This document shows positions 9,499 to 20,843 of a stretch of 64,000 bases of DNA, one piece after another. The DNA is from Mycobacterium sp. MBM (GTDB lineage: Bacteria; Actinomycetota; Actinomycetes; Mycobacteriales; Mycobacteriaceae): the NCBI GenBank assembly GCA_021648845.1, contig JAKJHY010000011.1, positions 124,001 through 188,000 on the forward strand, read 5' to 3'. The notes under the pieces are model-generated. The model had not been told where the DNA came from. It saw nothing but the letters and a program-made list of their open reading frames with translations, and made no database searches. The position numbers were made by a program, and so were the translations under genes. The first letter of the stretch is position 1; each line of letters opens with the position of its first letter.

Positions 9499-10183
9499 TC
9501 GCCGGAATATCGTCGTCCGTCGGTTGCCGTCCGGGCGTGGTGGCAAACATCTGCCCGGCGAACTCCACGATCTGCGCACAGGCCTGGTTGAGCCGCTCGA
9601 TCACCAACAGCGGACCCAGCGGCATCCCGTCGGTGTCCTCGACCAGGTCACCGCATGCGCCGATGATGATGGCGTTGAACACAGACAGCCCCAGCAACAG
9701 GTCGCGGTCATCGGTGCCGACGCCCATCAGCTCGGCCAGTGCGGCCAGTACGGCCGGTGACCTGAACTCGAATGCACTCTGCCGCAAAGCATCCGCATTG
9801 TTGAAGACACGCAGCGTGAGCACCACGCGATCACTGGTGAAGCCCTCGATCTGACCGGCAGCAGATTTGGTGAGCACCGCGAGATGCGCTGTCCGCAGTG
9901 CCTCCACCGGACCGATACCGCGGGGCAGGCGACGCAGCTCGGCGGCGATCTGCTCGGACAGATCATCCAACAAGGTGAGGAAGACGGCTTCCTTGGTGGC
10001 GAAGTACCGGCTATAGGTGCGCGGGGAAACTTCGGCCGCCGCGGCGATCTGGTCGACGGTGGTCTGTTCGTAGCCCTGGCGAAGACACAACCCCACCGCC
10101 GCGTCGATCAAAATGGCCCGGGTGCGTAGCTTTTTTCGTTCGCGCAAGCCGAGATCGGTTTCCCAGTTCGCGGCGGCCACCAC
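9491..10183 (-). CDS. TetR family regulator (tandem paralogue 2)
   Basis: A 230-residue TetR protein with N-terminal HTH (GLRERKKLRTRAILIDAAVG; TTVDQIAAAAEVSPRTYSRY). The shared N-terminal third with the next gene, and much weaker similarity beyond it, indicates an old tandem duplication with divergence of the ligand domain. It follows pdxH by 37 bases and overlaps its paralogue by eight, so pdxH, both regulators and gltA2 run in one direction. Confidence 0.86.
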   Translation of the reverse strand: MVAAANWETDLGLRERKKLRTRAILIDAAVGLCLRQGYEQTTVDQIAAAAEVSPRTYSRYFATKEAVFLTLLDDLSEQIAAELRRLPRGIGPVEALRTAHLAVLTKSAAGQIEGFTSDRVVLTLRVFNNADALRQSAFEFRSPAVLAALAELMGVGTDDRDLLLGLSVFNAIIIGACGDLVEDTDGMPLGPLLVIERLNQACAQIVEFAGQMFATTPGRQPTDDDIPANV

Positions 10184-10220
10184 TGGATCGTAACCCGACG
10201 ACCTGAGAGCGCGCCGGAGG

Positions 10221-10880
10221 TTACGGCTGAAGCCGCTGCACCTGCCCGTCGGCCGGTGTGACGCGAATCCTGTTATGCACGCGGTTTTCCCGGCCCTGCC
10301 AGAATTCGACGACCTCCGGCGCGATCAGGTAGCCGCCCCAATTGGGCGGCACCGGAACCGCTTCGAGATCGGCGAAGCGGGCACTGACATCGGCGAGTTG
10401 GTCGAGCAGCGCCGCCCGGGACGCTATCGGCGCGGACTGCCTGGAGGCCCATGCGCCGAGCTGGGAGCCGCGCGGACGTTTGGACCAGTAGTCCGCGGTC
10501 TCCTCGGCCGGCACCCGGATCACCGGGCCGCGCACGTGAATCTGGCGTCCCAGCGCGTACCAGGGGAACGTCGCCGAGGCATACGGTCGTATTGCCAACT
10601 GCTCGCCCTTGGCCGAGTCGTAGTTGGTGAAGAAGGTGATTCCGTCCTCGCCGGCGCTCTTGCACAGCACGGTGCGCGTCATCGGTCTGCCCTCGGCGTC
10701 GACGGTGCCGACCACCATCGCGTTGGGCTCGGCCAGCCCGGCCGCATGCGCCTCGGCCAGCCACCGGTCGAACAGGGCCAGCCATCCGTCGGCCACCCAA
10801 TCGGTGTCCAGATCCGCACTGCCGTCCTTCTCCACCGACCCGTATTCGGCCCGCATCCGCGCAAGCTGCTCCGGTTCCAT
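10221..10880 (-). CDS. pdxH: pyridoxamine 5'-phosphate oxidase
   Basis: A 219-residue FMN enzyme that oxidises pyridoxine or pyridoxamine 5'-phosphate to pyridoxal 5'-phosphate. Recognisable blocks are [20 protein letters not shown] (FMN site), [27 protein letters not shown] and [19 protein letters not shown]; the C-terminus has the family ending [14 protein letters not shown]. The ATG at 10880 gives the normal length; the frame upstream overlaps the divergent citrate synthase. Only 54 bases separate the two divergent starts. Confidence 0.95.
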   Translation of the reverse strand: MEPEQLARMRAEYGSVEKDGSADLDTDWVADGWLALFDRWLAEAHAAGLAEPNAMVVGTVDAEGRPMTRTVLCKSAGEDGITFFTNYDSAKGEQLAIRPYASATFPWYALGRQIHVRGPVIRVPAEETADYWSKRPRGSQLGAWASRQSAPIASRAALLDQLADVSARFADLEAVPVPPNWGGYLIAPEVVEFWQGRENRVHNRIRVTPADGQVQRLQP

Positions 10881-10934
10881 CTGCAGAACGGTACGCGCGC
10901 GGCGGCGGCCGCGGACGAGTGCAAGAATCTGGGC

Positions 10935-12062
10935 ATGACAGAGCTGTCGCCGGTGCCGGGGGATTTCGTCCCCGGACTCGAAGGGGTGGTGGCGTTCACC
11001 ACCGAGATCGCCGAGCCCGACAAGGACGGCGGGGCCCTGCGCTACCGCGGCGTCGACATCGAAGACCTGGTGGCCCACCGGGTCACCTTCGGGGCGGTCT
11101 GGGGGCTACTGGTCGACGGTGATTTCCGCCACGGCCTGGCCCCCGCCGAGCCGTTCCCGCTGCCGATCCACTCCGGCGACGTGCGAGTGGACGTGCAGGC
11201 CGGGCTGGCCATGCTGGCGCCGATCTGGGGATATCCGCCGCTCCTGGACATCGACGACGACACGGCCCGCAATCAGCTGGCCCGGGCGTCGGCGATGGCG
11301 CTGTCCTACGTCGCCCAGTCCGCCCGCGGTATCTATCGGCCCGCCGTGCCGCAGCGCACCATCGACCAATGCGACACCGTCACGGCACGTTTCATGACCC
11401 GCTGGCAGGGTGACCCGGATCCCCGCCACATCGAGGCCATCGACGCCTACTGGGTGACCGCCGCCGAGCACGGGATGAATGCCTCGACCTTCACCGCCCG
11501 CGTGATCGCCTCCACCGGCGCCGACGCGGCGGCCGCGCTGTCGGGTGCCGTCGGCGCGATGAGCGGACCGCTGCACGGCGGCGCGCCCGCACGGGTGCTG
11601 CCGATGCTCGAGGAAGCCGAACGCAGCGGCGATGCTCGCGCCGTGGTGCAGGCCATCCTGGACCGCAAGGACAAGCTGATGGGCTTCGGGCATCGCGTGT
11701 ACCGGTCCGAGGACCCCCGGGCCCGGGTGCTGCGCGCGACCGCCGAACGTCTGGGCGTTCCCCGCTACGAGGTGGCGGCGGCCTTCGAACAGGCCGCACT
11801 CGCCGAGCTGCGCGAGCGCCGCCCCGACCGCGCCATCGAGACCAATGTGGAGTTCTGGGCGGCGGTCATCCTGGATTTCGCCCAGGTGCCGCCCACCATG
11901 ATGCCCGCCATGTTCACCTGCGGGCGGACAGCGGGCTGGTGCGCGCACATCCTCGAGCAGAAGCGGCTGGGCAAGCTGGTGCGCCCGTCGGCGGTGTACG
12001 TCGGACCGGACCCGCGCCCCGCCGACTCGGTGGCGGGCTGGGACCGCATCGTGGCATCATGA
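10935..12062 (+). CDS. citA: citrate synthase 2 (CitA type)
   Basis: A 375-residue short citrate synthase. The three active-site histidine blocks are present: AAEHGMN (His179), [10 protein letters not shown] (His214) and [12 protein letters not shown] (His253). The position that is Asp in most citrate synthases reads Glu here (TNVEFWAA, Glu306). From memory this is the Rv0889c-type second citrate synthase, next to gltA2 in mycobacteria; a methylcitrate synthase role is an alternative. The ATG at 10935 gives the family length. Its stop overlaps the next start. Confidence 0.9.
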   Translation: MTELSPVPGDFVPGLEGVVAFTTEIAEPDKDGGALRYRGVDIEDLVAHRVTFGAVWGLLVDGDFRHGLAPAEPFPLPIHSGDVRVDVQAGLAMLAPIWGYPPLLDIDDDTARNQLARASAMALSYVAQSARGIYRPAVPQRTIDQCDTVTARFMTRWQGDPDPRHIEAIDAYWVTAAEHGMNASTFTARVIASTGADAAAALSGAVGAMSGPLHGGAPARVLPMLEEAERSGDARAVVQAILDRKDKLMGFGHRVYRSEDPRARVLRATAERLGVPRYEVAAAFEQAALAELRERRPDRAIETNVEFWAAVILDFAQVPPTMMPAMFTCGRTAGWCAHILEQKRLGKLVRPSAVYVGPDPRPADSVAGWDRIVAS

Positions 12063-12667
12063 CCGCCGCGGTGTTCGCTTCGGCTGCAGCCGCTTTCGCG
12101 CGACTGGTGCGGAGAATACCCGAAACCGCCTGGGACGGACCGGGCTTGGGCGACTGGGATCTGCGCGCACTGGTGGGGCACACCTCCCGTTCCCTGATCA
12201 CGGTCAGCGAATACCTGCACACACCAGCCGATCACGTGGACGTCGATGATGCCGTCGCCTACTACGTGTGGGTGCGCGAGTTCTCCGCCGGCGCCGGCGC
12301 CGAGGCCATCACCGAGCGGGGCCGCCAGGCCGGCAGAGCGCTCGGCACCGACCCGGCCAGCACCGTCGACGAGCTGGTGGACCGCGCGCTCGCCGATGTC
12401 GAAGCCGCCGGCGATCCGACGATCCGGGTGATCGGCGGAATGGGCATCCGACTGTCGGACTACCTGCAGACCCGGGTGTTCGAACTCGTGGTGCACGGGA
12501 TGGATATCGCACGGGCCACCGACCTCGACGCCGAACTGGCGATCGAGGCCGTGGAACAGGCCGCCGTGCTGGCCACCCGGGTGGCCGCCCGACTCGGCGA
12601 CGGTGAGACGGTGCTGGCCGCGTTGACCGGCAGGACGAACCTGCCGCCGGGATATTCGGTGGTCTGA
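12059..12667 (+). CDS. maleylpyruvate isomerase N-terminal domain (DinB-like) protein
   Basis: A 202-residue soluble protein translated by an ATGA overlap with the citrate synthase stop. The N-terminal half (FARLVRRIPETAWDGPGLGDWDLRALVGHTSRS) has the Trp-x-x-x-x-Leu-x-x-His pattern of the mycothiol-dependent maleylpyruvate isomerase/DinB four-helix fold; GHTSR would supply a metal-binding His. Further histidines appear near residue 145 (VVHGMD). Such proteins use mycothiol or a metal, but no substrate is known for this one. Confidence 0.75.
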   Translation: MTAAVFASAAAAFARLVRRIPETAWDGPGLGDWDLRALVGHTSRSLITVSEYLHTPADHVDVDDAVAYYVWVREFSAGAGAEAITERGRQAGRALGTDPASTVDELVDRALADVEAAGDPTIRVIGGMGIRLSDYLQTRVFELVVHGMDIARATDLDAELAIEAVEQAAVLATRVAARLGDGETVLAALTGRTNLPPGYSVV

Positions 12668-12758
12668 GGACCTGTCGGACCTCCGTGGTTGCATGCGATG
12701 AGATCGGGTCGCACTCCCGGTCTATAGATCGTCAGTCGCCCAACACCAGGAGACAACC

Positions 12759-13211
12759 ATGGCCATCGATATCACTCCCGCCGTCATCCCGCACCTGTGT
12801 GTCGATGACGCATCCGCCGCCATCGCGTTCTATGTCAAGGCGTTCGGCGCCACCGAACTCGGCCGGGTACCGCAGGCCGACGGCCGGCTGATCCACGCGG
12901 CCGTGCAGATCAACGGCTCCACCGTCATGTTGAACGACGATTTCCCCGAGTTCGACAACGGGAAGTCCCAGACCCCGAAAGCATTCGGCGGCACGCCGGT
13001 CACCATCCATTTGACCGTCACCGATGTGGACACCAAGTTCGCCCGGGCCGTGCAGGCCGGTGCCGAGGTGGTGATGCCGCTGGCGGACCAATTCTGGGGT
13101 GACCGCTACGGCATGGTGCGCGACCCGTTCGGTCATCAGTGGTCGCTGGGTCAGCCGGTGCGCGAGGTCAGCCCGGAGGAGATCGCCGCGGCTATGCAGG
13201 CGCAGTCCTAG
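12759..13211 (+). CDS. VOC (glyoxalase/PhnB-like) family protein
   Basis: A 150-residue vicinal-oxygen-chelate protein. It opens with IPHLCVDDASAAIAFYVKAF, the first beta-alpha-beta module, and has HLTVTDVDTKFARAVQAGAE and YGMVRDPFGHQWSLG in the second. This matches the PhnB/YjdN-like branch rather than true glyoxalase I. A GGAG-like ribosome site (CCAGGAGACAACC) precedes the ATG. It converges on the GH1 gene with a 20-base overlap of the 3' ends. Confidence 0.85.
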   Translation: MAIDITPAVIPHLCVDDASAAIAFYVKAFGATELGRVPQADGRLIHAAVQINGSTVMLNDDFPEFDNGKSQTPKAFGGTPVTIHLTVTDVDTKFARAVQAGAEVVMPLADQFWGDRYGMVRDPFGHQWSLGQPVREVSPEEIAAAMQAQS

Positions 13212-15687
13212 CCCCGGGCAGGTAGAGCCCCAACAGGTCCGCCGGCAGCGCGTTCGCGCCGGTGATCTGGCTGATCGCCGCGATGCTGGCGGGCTTGGGG
13301 GTGCGCTCGAGCTCTGGGGTGTTGGGATCGGAGCCGTACAGGCCGAACTGCAGGTGGTACCCGTCGGCCCATTCCAGGTTGTCGACGAAGGACCAGTAGG
13401 TGTAGCCGCGGATGTCGGTGCCGTGCGCCACCAGATCCTGCACCACCGCGATGTGGTTGACGATGTAGGACGGTCGTTTGGTGTCCTCGTCGTCGGCCAC
13501 CCCGTTCTCGGTGATCCACACCGGCTTGCCGTAGGAGGCGGCGACTTCGAGCACCTCACGGAACCCGCCCGGGTCGATGGGCTGGTTGAAATCGCTGCAT
13601 GTCTGCTCGGACGCCTGGCACCGGAACGGGATGCCCTGCAGGAAGTTGAAACCGGGCAGCGGGGCGAACCCGAAACCGCCCATCGGCTGCGAACCGTAGT
13701 ACTGCACGCCCAGGAAGTCGACCTTGTCGGCGAAGCCGGGGCGGATCTCGTCGGCGGTCTTCTTGCCGTCGAAGTTCGCATCGACCCAGCCGTCGATCAC
13801 CGCATTGGGGAACCACTGGTTGAACACCTTGTTCCAGGCATCTGCGGCCGCGACGTCCTGCGGGTTCAACGGATTGGCCGGGCGGGCCGGGACCATGTTG
13901 TTGGCGAAGCCGACGAAGGCGTCATCGTCCCACCGGTGGATCGCGTCATAGGCAGCCACGTGGCCTTTGGCCTCGTTGCCCACGAAGCGGGCGGCCAGGT
14001 CGGTGCGCACCACACCCGGCGGCCAGCTGGGCACCAGCCCCGGGATGGCCAGGAACTCGGTCATCACCGGCGGGAACGGTTCGTTCAGCGTCACCCAGTT
14101 GTCCACCTGATCGCCGTAGGTCCACGCCAGGAACGCGGCGTACTTCTCGAACTCGACCGGCGTCTGGTCCGACAGCCAGCCCGCCGCGGGTGCGGGCAGC
14201 CCCAGTTGGATGAGGGGGCGCGCGGTGATCGGGTCGTGGACCCACAGCGGCAGGGTGAAATGGTTGACGGTGACCAGCGGCTCCAGGCCGTGCGCACGCA
14301 GCGCGTCGAACACGGCCCGGTAGTGCGCCACCTCGACCGGGTCGGCGAGCGCCTGGAGAGCCTGCAGGTCGGCCAGGCTCACGCCGCCGCCCTCGTCGGT
14401 GATGTCGATCCCGGCAGTCGAATTCGGGAAGATGCGGCTCCACTCGATGGACATCCGGAAGGTGTTCATGCCGAGTTCGTTCTTGGCCAGCGCGGCGTCG
14501 GAGTCATAGGACACATAGGTGCCGGGGCCGTTCTCCGGGACGCCGTTGGTCAGGCCGAGCAGTTGGTTCAGCGGATGGTGCACCCACGCGTACCAGTCCG
14601 AGTTCGGGTCGACCGGTGATCCGGGGCCGCCCTCTGCCTGGAAGCCGGCATGCGCCACACCCCAGTGGAAGTCGTCGGGGAAGGACAGGTCCACATCCTC
14701 GACCGGGTCGACCTCGACGGTGATGGTGCGGGCCACGCCGTGCCCTCCCCCGGGACGCAGCAGGTTACCCAGGATGGGGATGTGCTGCAGGAATCCCAGC
14801 GGACCGTGCCAGTGCACCCCGGCCCGTTGGTCGTCGACGACGACGGTGAACGCGTCGGTTCCGCCGGTGGCGGCCATCGCATTGGTCGGTCGGTAGATGA
14901 AATCGCCCGTCGTCTGGTCGATCTGGACCGTACCGCCGTTGAGCGGCCGGCCGACCACGGTGTAGCGGAGCGGATCGCCGTCGGGGTCGGAGGCGCCGAC
15001 GTTGCCGAGGACCTGGCCGGTGCTCGTCTGGGTGGTCTCGCCGTCGTCGACGATGCGCGGTGTGGCGTTGAACAGTTCGCGGCGCACCCAGGCCAGCACC
15101 GCCCACGCCGACGGCGGGCCCACCGGCCCGGCGGGTAGGCCCGCGGCGAACGGGCTGAGCACCGCGCCGACCAGACTCCTGGCGAGGTTGACCACATAGC
15201 GGATCGCGGTGACCGGGTTGGGCAACGTCGATGTCCACGTCACCGGCGCGGGTGCGGTGGCCGCCGCCGGGCTGACGGCCGCGGCCACCGGTGTGGTGAG
15301 CTGTGTCTGAGCGGGGGCACTGGGCGCGTGGACGGTGTCGGTGTTCTCCGACCTGCTGATGTCGCCCACGGTGACGTCGTCGACCTCGTCGGCCTCCGGT
15401 GGGTGCGCCGTGGTGCCGTTCGGGCGCACCGCGGACAGGCCCCCGCGCGCAGCGGTCTGCGCCTGTCGGACGGTCCGGGGCGCGACGCGGCGCTCGGGTT
15501 TCTGGCCCGCGGGCTTCGCGGCGGGTTCGGGTTCGGACGCGCCCTGTTGAGAACTCTGCTGAGTGCCCTGCCCGCTGTCCGGCGTCTCGGCCGACGCCAC
15601 CGGGTATCCCCACCCGGTGGCCGACCAGATGCCGACCACCACTGCCACACCCGCGACCCGACCGCTACGCATTCCTTTCGTATACAC
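13192..15687 (-). CDS. secreted family 1 glycoside hydrolase with N-terminal Ig/cadherin-like domain
   Basis: An 831-residue exported enzyme. Residues 1-34 are a signal peptide ending SAETPD; 35-200 are a low-complexity Pro/Ala/Thr linker; 205-330 form a VCBS/cadherin-like domain (VGASDPDGDPLRYTVVGRP, TGDFIYRPT, GTDAFTVVVDD); 335-825 are the GH1 barrel, with the acid/base Glu536 in TLNEP and the nucleophile Glu727 in ITENG. The expected activity is a beta-glycosidase, sugar unknown. The translation start is uncertain: GTG at 15687 or ATG 15 bases inside. The secreted two-domain layout is unusual since most bacterial GH1 enzymes are cytoplasmic. Confidence 0.88.
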   Translation of the reverse strand: MYTKGMRSGRVAGVAVVVGIWSATGWGYPVASAETPDSGQGTQQSSQQGASEPEPAAKPAGQKPERRVAPRTVRQAQTAARGGLSAVRPNGTTAHPPEADEVDDVTVGDISRSENTDTVHAPSAPAQTQLTTPVAAAVSPAAATAPAPVTWTSTLPNPVTAIRYVVNLARSLVGAVLSPFAAGLPAGPVGPPSAWAVLAWVRRELFNATPRIVDDGETTQTSTGQVLGNVGASDPDGDPLRYTVVGRPLNGGTVQIDQTTGDFIYRPTNAMAATGGTDAFTVVVDDQRAGVHWHGPLGFLQHIPILGNLLRPGGGHGVARTITVEVDPVEDVDLSFPDDFHWGVAHAGFQAEGGPGSPVDPNSDWYAWVHHPLNQLLGLTNGVPENGPGTYVSYDSDAALAKNELGMNTFRMSIEWSRIFPNSTAGIDITDEGGGVSLADLQALQALADPVEVAHYRAVFDALRAHGLEPLVTVNHFTLPLWVHDPITARPLIQLGLPAPAAGWLSDQTPVEFEKYAAFLAWTYGDQVDNWVTLNEPFPPVMTEFLAIPGLVPSWPPGVVRTDLAARFVGNEAKGHVAAYDAIHRWDDDAFVGFANNMVPARPANPLNPQDVAAADAWNKVFNQWFPNAVIDGWVDANFDGKKTADEIRPGFADKVDFLGVQYYGSQPMGGFGFAPLPGFNFLQGIPFRCQASEQTCSDFNQPIDPGGFREVLEVAASYGKPVWITENGVADDEDTKRPSYIVNHIAVVQDLVAHGTDIRGYTYWSFVDNLEWADGYHLQFGLYGSDPNTPELERTPKPASIAAISQITGANALPADLLGLYLPGARTAPA

Positions 15688-15773
15688 GCCGTGCTGCGGG
15701 GATATCGGCGAAATTCACATCTCACGCGCACACTGGGCGCCGCGAACGCGACGGTGAACGGCCGCGCGGAACT

Positions 15774-17420
15774 CTAGCGGCGCAGGCCCTCGAGCAACCG
15801 CCTGTGCACCGGCGGTCGCGGCGCCGTGGCCGCGGCCGCGAGCATGTCCGCGATGTCGACGAACTTGTCCCGCGGGCGCTGCCCACCACCGCGCGCGATC
15901 TCGGCCGCATCGATGGCCCGCCAACCCGCTGCGTCGACGACCTCGGGTCGCCGGCTGCGGACCAACTTGCCCAGCGCCGCCGGCTTGTGCACCGGATCGC
16001 CGAGCAGGCCGCGGTTGTAGTCCTCGACCAGGTTGCGCACCGTCTCGGCGGCACACGACTTGTTGGTGCCGATGAACCCGGTCGGGCCGCGTTTGATCCA
16101 GCCCGCCACGTAGGCGCCCGCGGTCTGGCGCACCCGGCCGCCGTCGTTGGGCACCACCGCGGTCACCTCGTCGAACGGCAGATCGGCAATCGCCTTGCCG
16201 CGGTAGCCGATCGAGGTCAGCACCATGCCGGCGTCGAGCGTGGCACCCCCGGCGAACTCGATACCGGTGATCTGTTCCGCACCGAGCAGCCGCTGCGGGG
16301 TCAGCTGGTAGGCCAGCCGGATCCGCGGTCGGGTGATCGGCGCCGACGCATCGCCCAGCTTGGTCAGGATCTCCAGTTTGTTGCGCGTGAGCCGGTCGGT
16401 CACGGTGGCCAGGTCGGCGGTGACGCGCTCATGGTCGGCGGCGTCGAGCACGACATCGCAGGTGGCGGTCAGGCCGATCAGCTCGGGCAGCGTGAACGCC
16501 GAGAACTCGGGGCCGCGCCGTGCTGCGATCACCACCTCCTGCACCTTCGAGGACCGCAACGCCGCCAACGCATGGTCGGCGATATCGGTGCGCGCCAACG
16601 CGTCGGGATCCGAGGTGAGGATCCGCGCCACGTCGAGGGCGACGTTGCCGTTGCCGATGATCACCACCCGCTCGTGACCGAGGTCGACGGGCAGATCCGT
16701 GTATTCGGGGTGTCCGTTGAACCAGGCGACCACTTCGGTGGCGGTGGCGCTGCCCGGTAGCCCCATGCCTTCGATCTCGAGGCGACGGTCGTTGGGCGCT
16801 CCGACGGCGTAGAGCACCGCATGGTGGTGCTCGAGCAGGTCGGCGTGGCTCAGATGCTTACCCACCTCGACGTTGAGATACATGATGAGTTCGGGATGCT
16901 CGGCCACCCGGTCGAAGAGGCGGGTGACCCGCTTGGTGCTCTGATGATCCGGCGCCACCCCGGCCCGCACCAAACCATAAGGTGTGGGCAGCTTTTCGAA
17001 CACGTTCACCCGGACCCCTCGCTGGGTGAGCAGTTCGTCTGCGGCGTACATGGCCGCCGGCCCGGAGCCGACGATCGCGACCTGTAGCGGTCCGCCGGAG
17101 CGCGGTGCCACCATCGGCGCGGGTGGCACCGGAGCCAGTTTGGAGGTCGGCGGCAGCTTGCCTTCCCGCTTGGGATAGAACGCCGCGTTGAGCTCGATGA
17201 ACGGCAGTTGGTTCTCGGTCAGCTTGGTGTCCGCGGCAATCGCCCCAACCGGGCAGGCGCTGACGCAGGCACCGCAGTCGACGCAGGCATCGGGATCGAT
17301 GAACAGCATCTCGGCGGTCGCGAAACCCGGCTCATCCGGTGAGGGATGGATGCAGTTGACCGGGCAGGCGTAGACACAGGACCCGTCGCTGCAACACGAC
17401 TGGGTGATGACGTGCGGCAT
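15774..17420 (-). CDS. fprB: ferredoxin/NADP reductase with N-terminal ferredoxin domain (FprB)
   Basis: A 548-residue fusion. Residues 1-80 are a 7Fe/8Fe-type ferredoxin (SCCSDGSCVYACPVNCIHP, then CVDCGACVSACPVGAI); residues 110-548 are an adrenodoxin-reductase-like FAD/NADP domain with GSGPAAMYAADELL, GNGNVALDVARIL for NADP, and a C-terminal GWIKRGPTGFIGTN. It moves electrons from NADPH to ferredoxin. Three bases separate it from the upstream diiron oxygenase gene on the same strand, so it may supply that enzyme. Confidence 0.95.
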   Translation of the reverse strand: MPHVITQSCCSDGSCVYACPVNCIHPSPDEPGFATAEMLFIDPDACVDCGACVSACPVGAIAADTKLTENQLPFIELNAAFYPKREGKLPPTSKLAPVPPAPMVAPRSGGPLQVAIVGSGPAAMYAADELLTQRGVRVNVFEKLPTPYGLVRAGVAPDHQSTKRVTRLFDRVAEHPELIMYLNVEVGKHLSHADLLEHHHAVLYAVGAPNDRRLEIEGMGLPGSATATEVVAWFNGHPEYTDLPVDLGHERVVIIGNGNVALDVARILTSDPDALARTDIADHALAALRSSKVQEVVIAARRGPEFSAFTLPELIGLTATCDVVLDAADHERVTADLATVTDRLTRNKLEILTKLGDASAPITRPRIRLAYQLTPQRLLGAEQITGIEFAGGATLDAGMVLTSIGYRGKAIADLPFDEVTAVVPNDGGRVRQTAGAYVAGWIKRGPTGFIGTNKSCAAETVRNLVEDYNRGLLGDPVHKPAALGKLVRSRRPEVVDAAGWRAIDAAEIARGGGQRPRDKFVDIADMLAAAATAPRPPVHRRLLEGLRR

Positions 17421-17423
17421 GAC

Positions 17424-18455
17424 CTAGGACGCGACCGCGACCAGATGCTCGCGTGCCGGCTCGCTGCGGTACCGCGCGGGCGGACCGTCGATCTTGCACA
17501 GCTTCCAGACCAACTTGGCGATCGGGTTCATCAGTCCGGTGTCATGGCAGAGCATGCGCACATCGGAGAACATGTTGCGCAGGAACATCCGCGACTCGGG
17601 CGCGGAGAAGAAGATCTCCTTGCGCACCGACCGGGGGATATCGAAGGTCTTCCAGAATTCGCGCGGCGGCACGACGATCGCCGAACACAGGATGCGCATG
17701 GTCAGCGGCACGAAGATCGACAGCATCCAGCGCTGGCGACGGCGCAGATCGGGGACGCGCTTGTGCAAATACTGGTGCGCGAACGAAATGTGGCGGGCTT
17801 CCTCGGCGACGTGGATCGCCATGACGCGCTCCATGATCGGGTGCAGGGCCTTACCCTCGCGCAGCACGTTCTTCTGGGTGTGGTCGATGGGCTCCTCGCC
17901 GGCGAGCACGCCGAAGAAGAATGGGATCGGGAACGGTCCGGCGGCCAGCGGGATGATCGGCTGCACCCATTTCAGCAGTTTCGGCATGCCCGGGACGTCG
18001 ACGCCCATCCGGTTGACCATCTCCTGGAACATCAGGGTGTGGTTGCACTCCTCCACCGACTCGTGCAGGCAGTACCGGTACTCCGGCGAACCGTTGGGCA
18101 CCCAGAACGAATACTCCATGAGACCGCGGATCAGGATGTTCTCGAAGTGCAGACCCACCTTGGCGACATTGGCCTGGCGCCACATGCCGATCTCGATCTG
18201 GCGCTCGACCGACTGCTCCTGGTACCACGGGTGGCCGCCGATGGGGTCCGTCGACGGCAGGATCCAGCGTTCGTCGTTGGGGATCACGGCGAACTCCGGG
18301 GAGTCCCACTCGATGTCCTTGAAGGGATTGAAATTGCGCCGGACCGACCCCTCGGACAGCGTGGTCAGCATGTCGGTGTACTGCGCGTCATCGCTGACGT
18401 CCATGTTGCGACGCCAACGGCGGATCACACGTGTCTTGGCTTCTTTGACAGCCAT
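17424..18455 (-). CDS. AurF-like diiron oxygenase
   Basis: A 343-residue protein of the p-aminobenzoate N-oxygenase (AurF) family. Two carboxylate-histidine ligand blocks are visible: LHESVEECNHTLMFQE and AIHVAEEARHISFAHQYL, with a further Glu in HFENILIRGLMEYS. Such enzymes bind two irons and oxidise amines or other substrates; the substrate here is unknown. It is the Rv0885 equivalent by gene order. The start ATG has GGAGG-like GGGAGGCC upstream. Direct linkage to fprB suggests a shared electron supply. Confidence 0.85.
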   Translation of the reverse strand: MAVKEAKTRVIRRWRRNMDVSDDAQYTDMLTTLSEGSVRRNFNPFKDIEWDSPEFAVIPNDERWILPSTDPIGGHPWYQEQSVERQIEIGMWRQANVAKVGLHFENILIRGLMEYSFWVPNGSPEYRYCLHESVEECNHTLMFQEMVNRMGVDVPGMPKLLKWVQPIIPLAAGPFPIPFFFGVLAGEEPIDHTQKNVLREGKALHPIMERVMAIHVAEEARHISFAHQYLHKRVPDLRRRQRWMLSIFVPLTMRILCSAIVVPPREFWKTFDIPRSVRKEIFFSAPESRMFLRNMFSDVRMLCHDTGLMNPIAKLVWKLCKIDGPPARYRSEPAREHLVAVAS

Positions 18456-18681
18456 TCGGGGGGCCTCCCTGCCTACCGTGGGATTTACATTCGGTCGCTC
18501 GATGTCTAGGAACAGTACCCGCGGTCCCAGTAATTAAACAGGGCCTTTCCCGAGATGTGGTTCAGCGGCGTTATCCAGGTCACATGTGAGCCAGGTCACC
18601 AATCGTGCATCAAGATCAAGTTAGACTAAGACCCCTTCGCCCCGACTGACGTGCAGCTCGGGCTAAAGATTCGGGGAAGCC

Positions 18682-20765
<2,084 letters not shown>

Positions 20766-20843
20766 ACACGGCCCCTCCGGCGATCTGCGTGTCTGCGCGG
20801 TAACGGGCGGATAACAAAGTAGGGTGCGCGGTGGAGGTGCACT

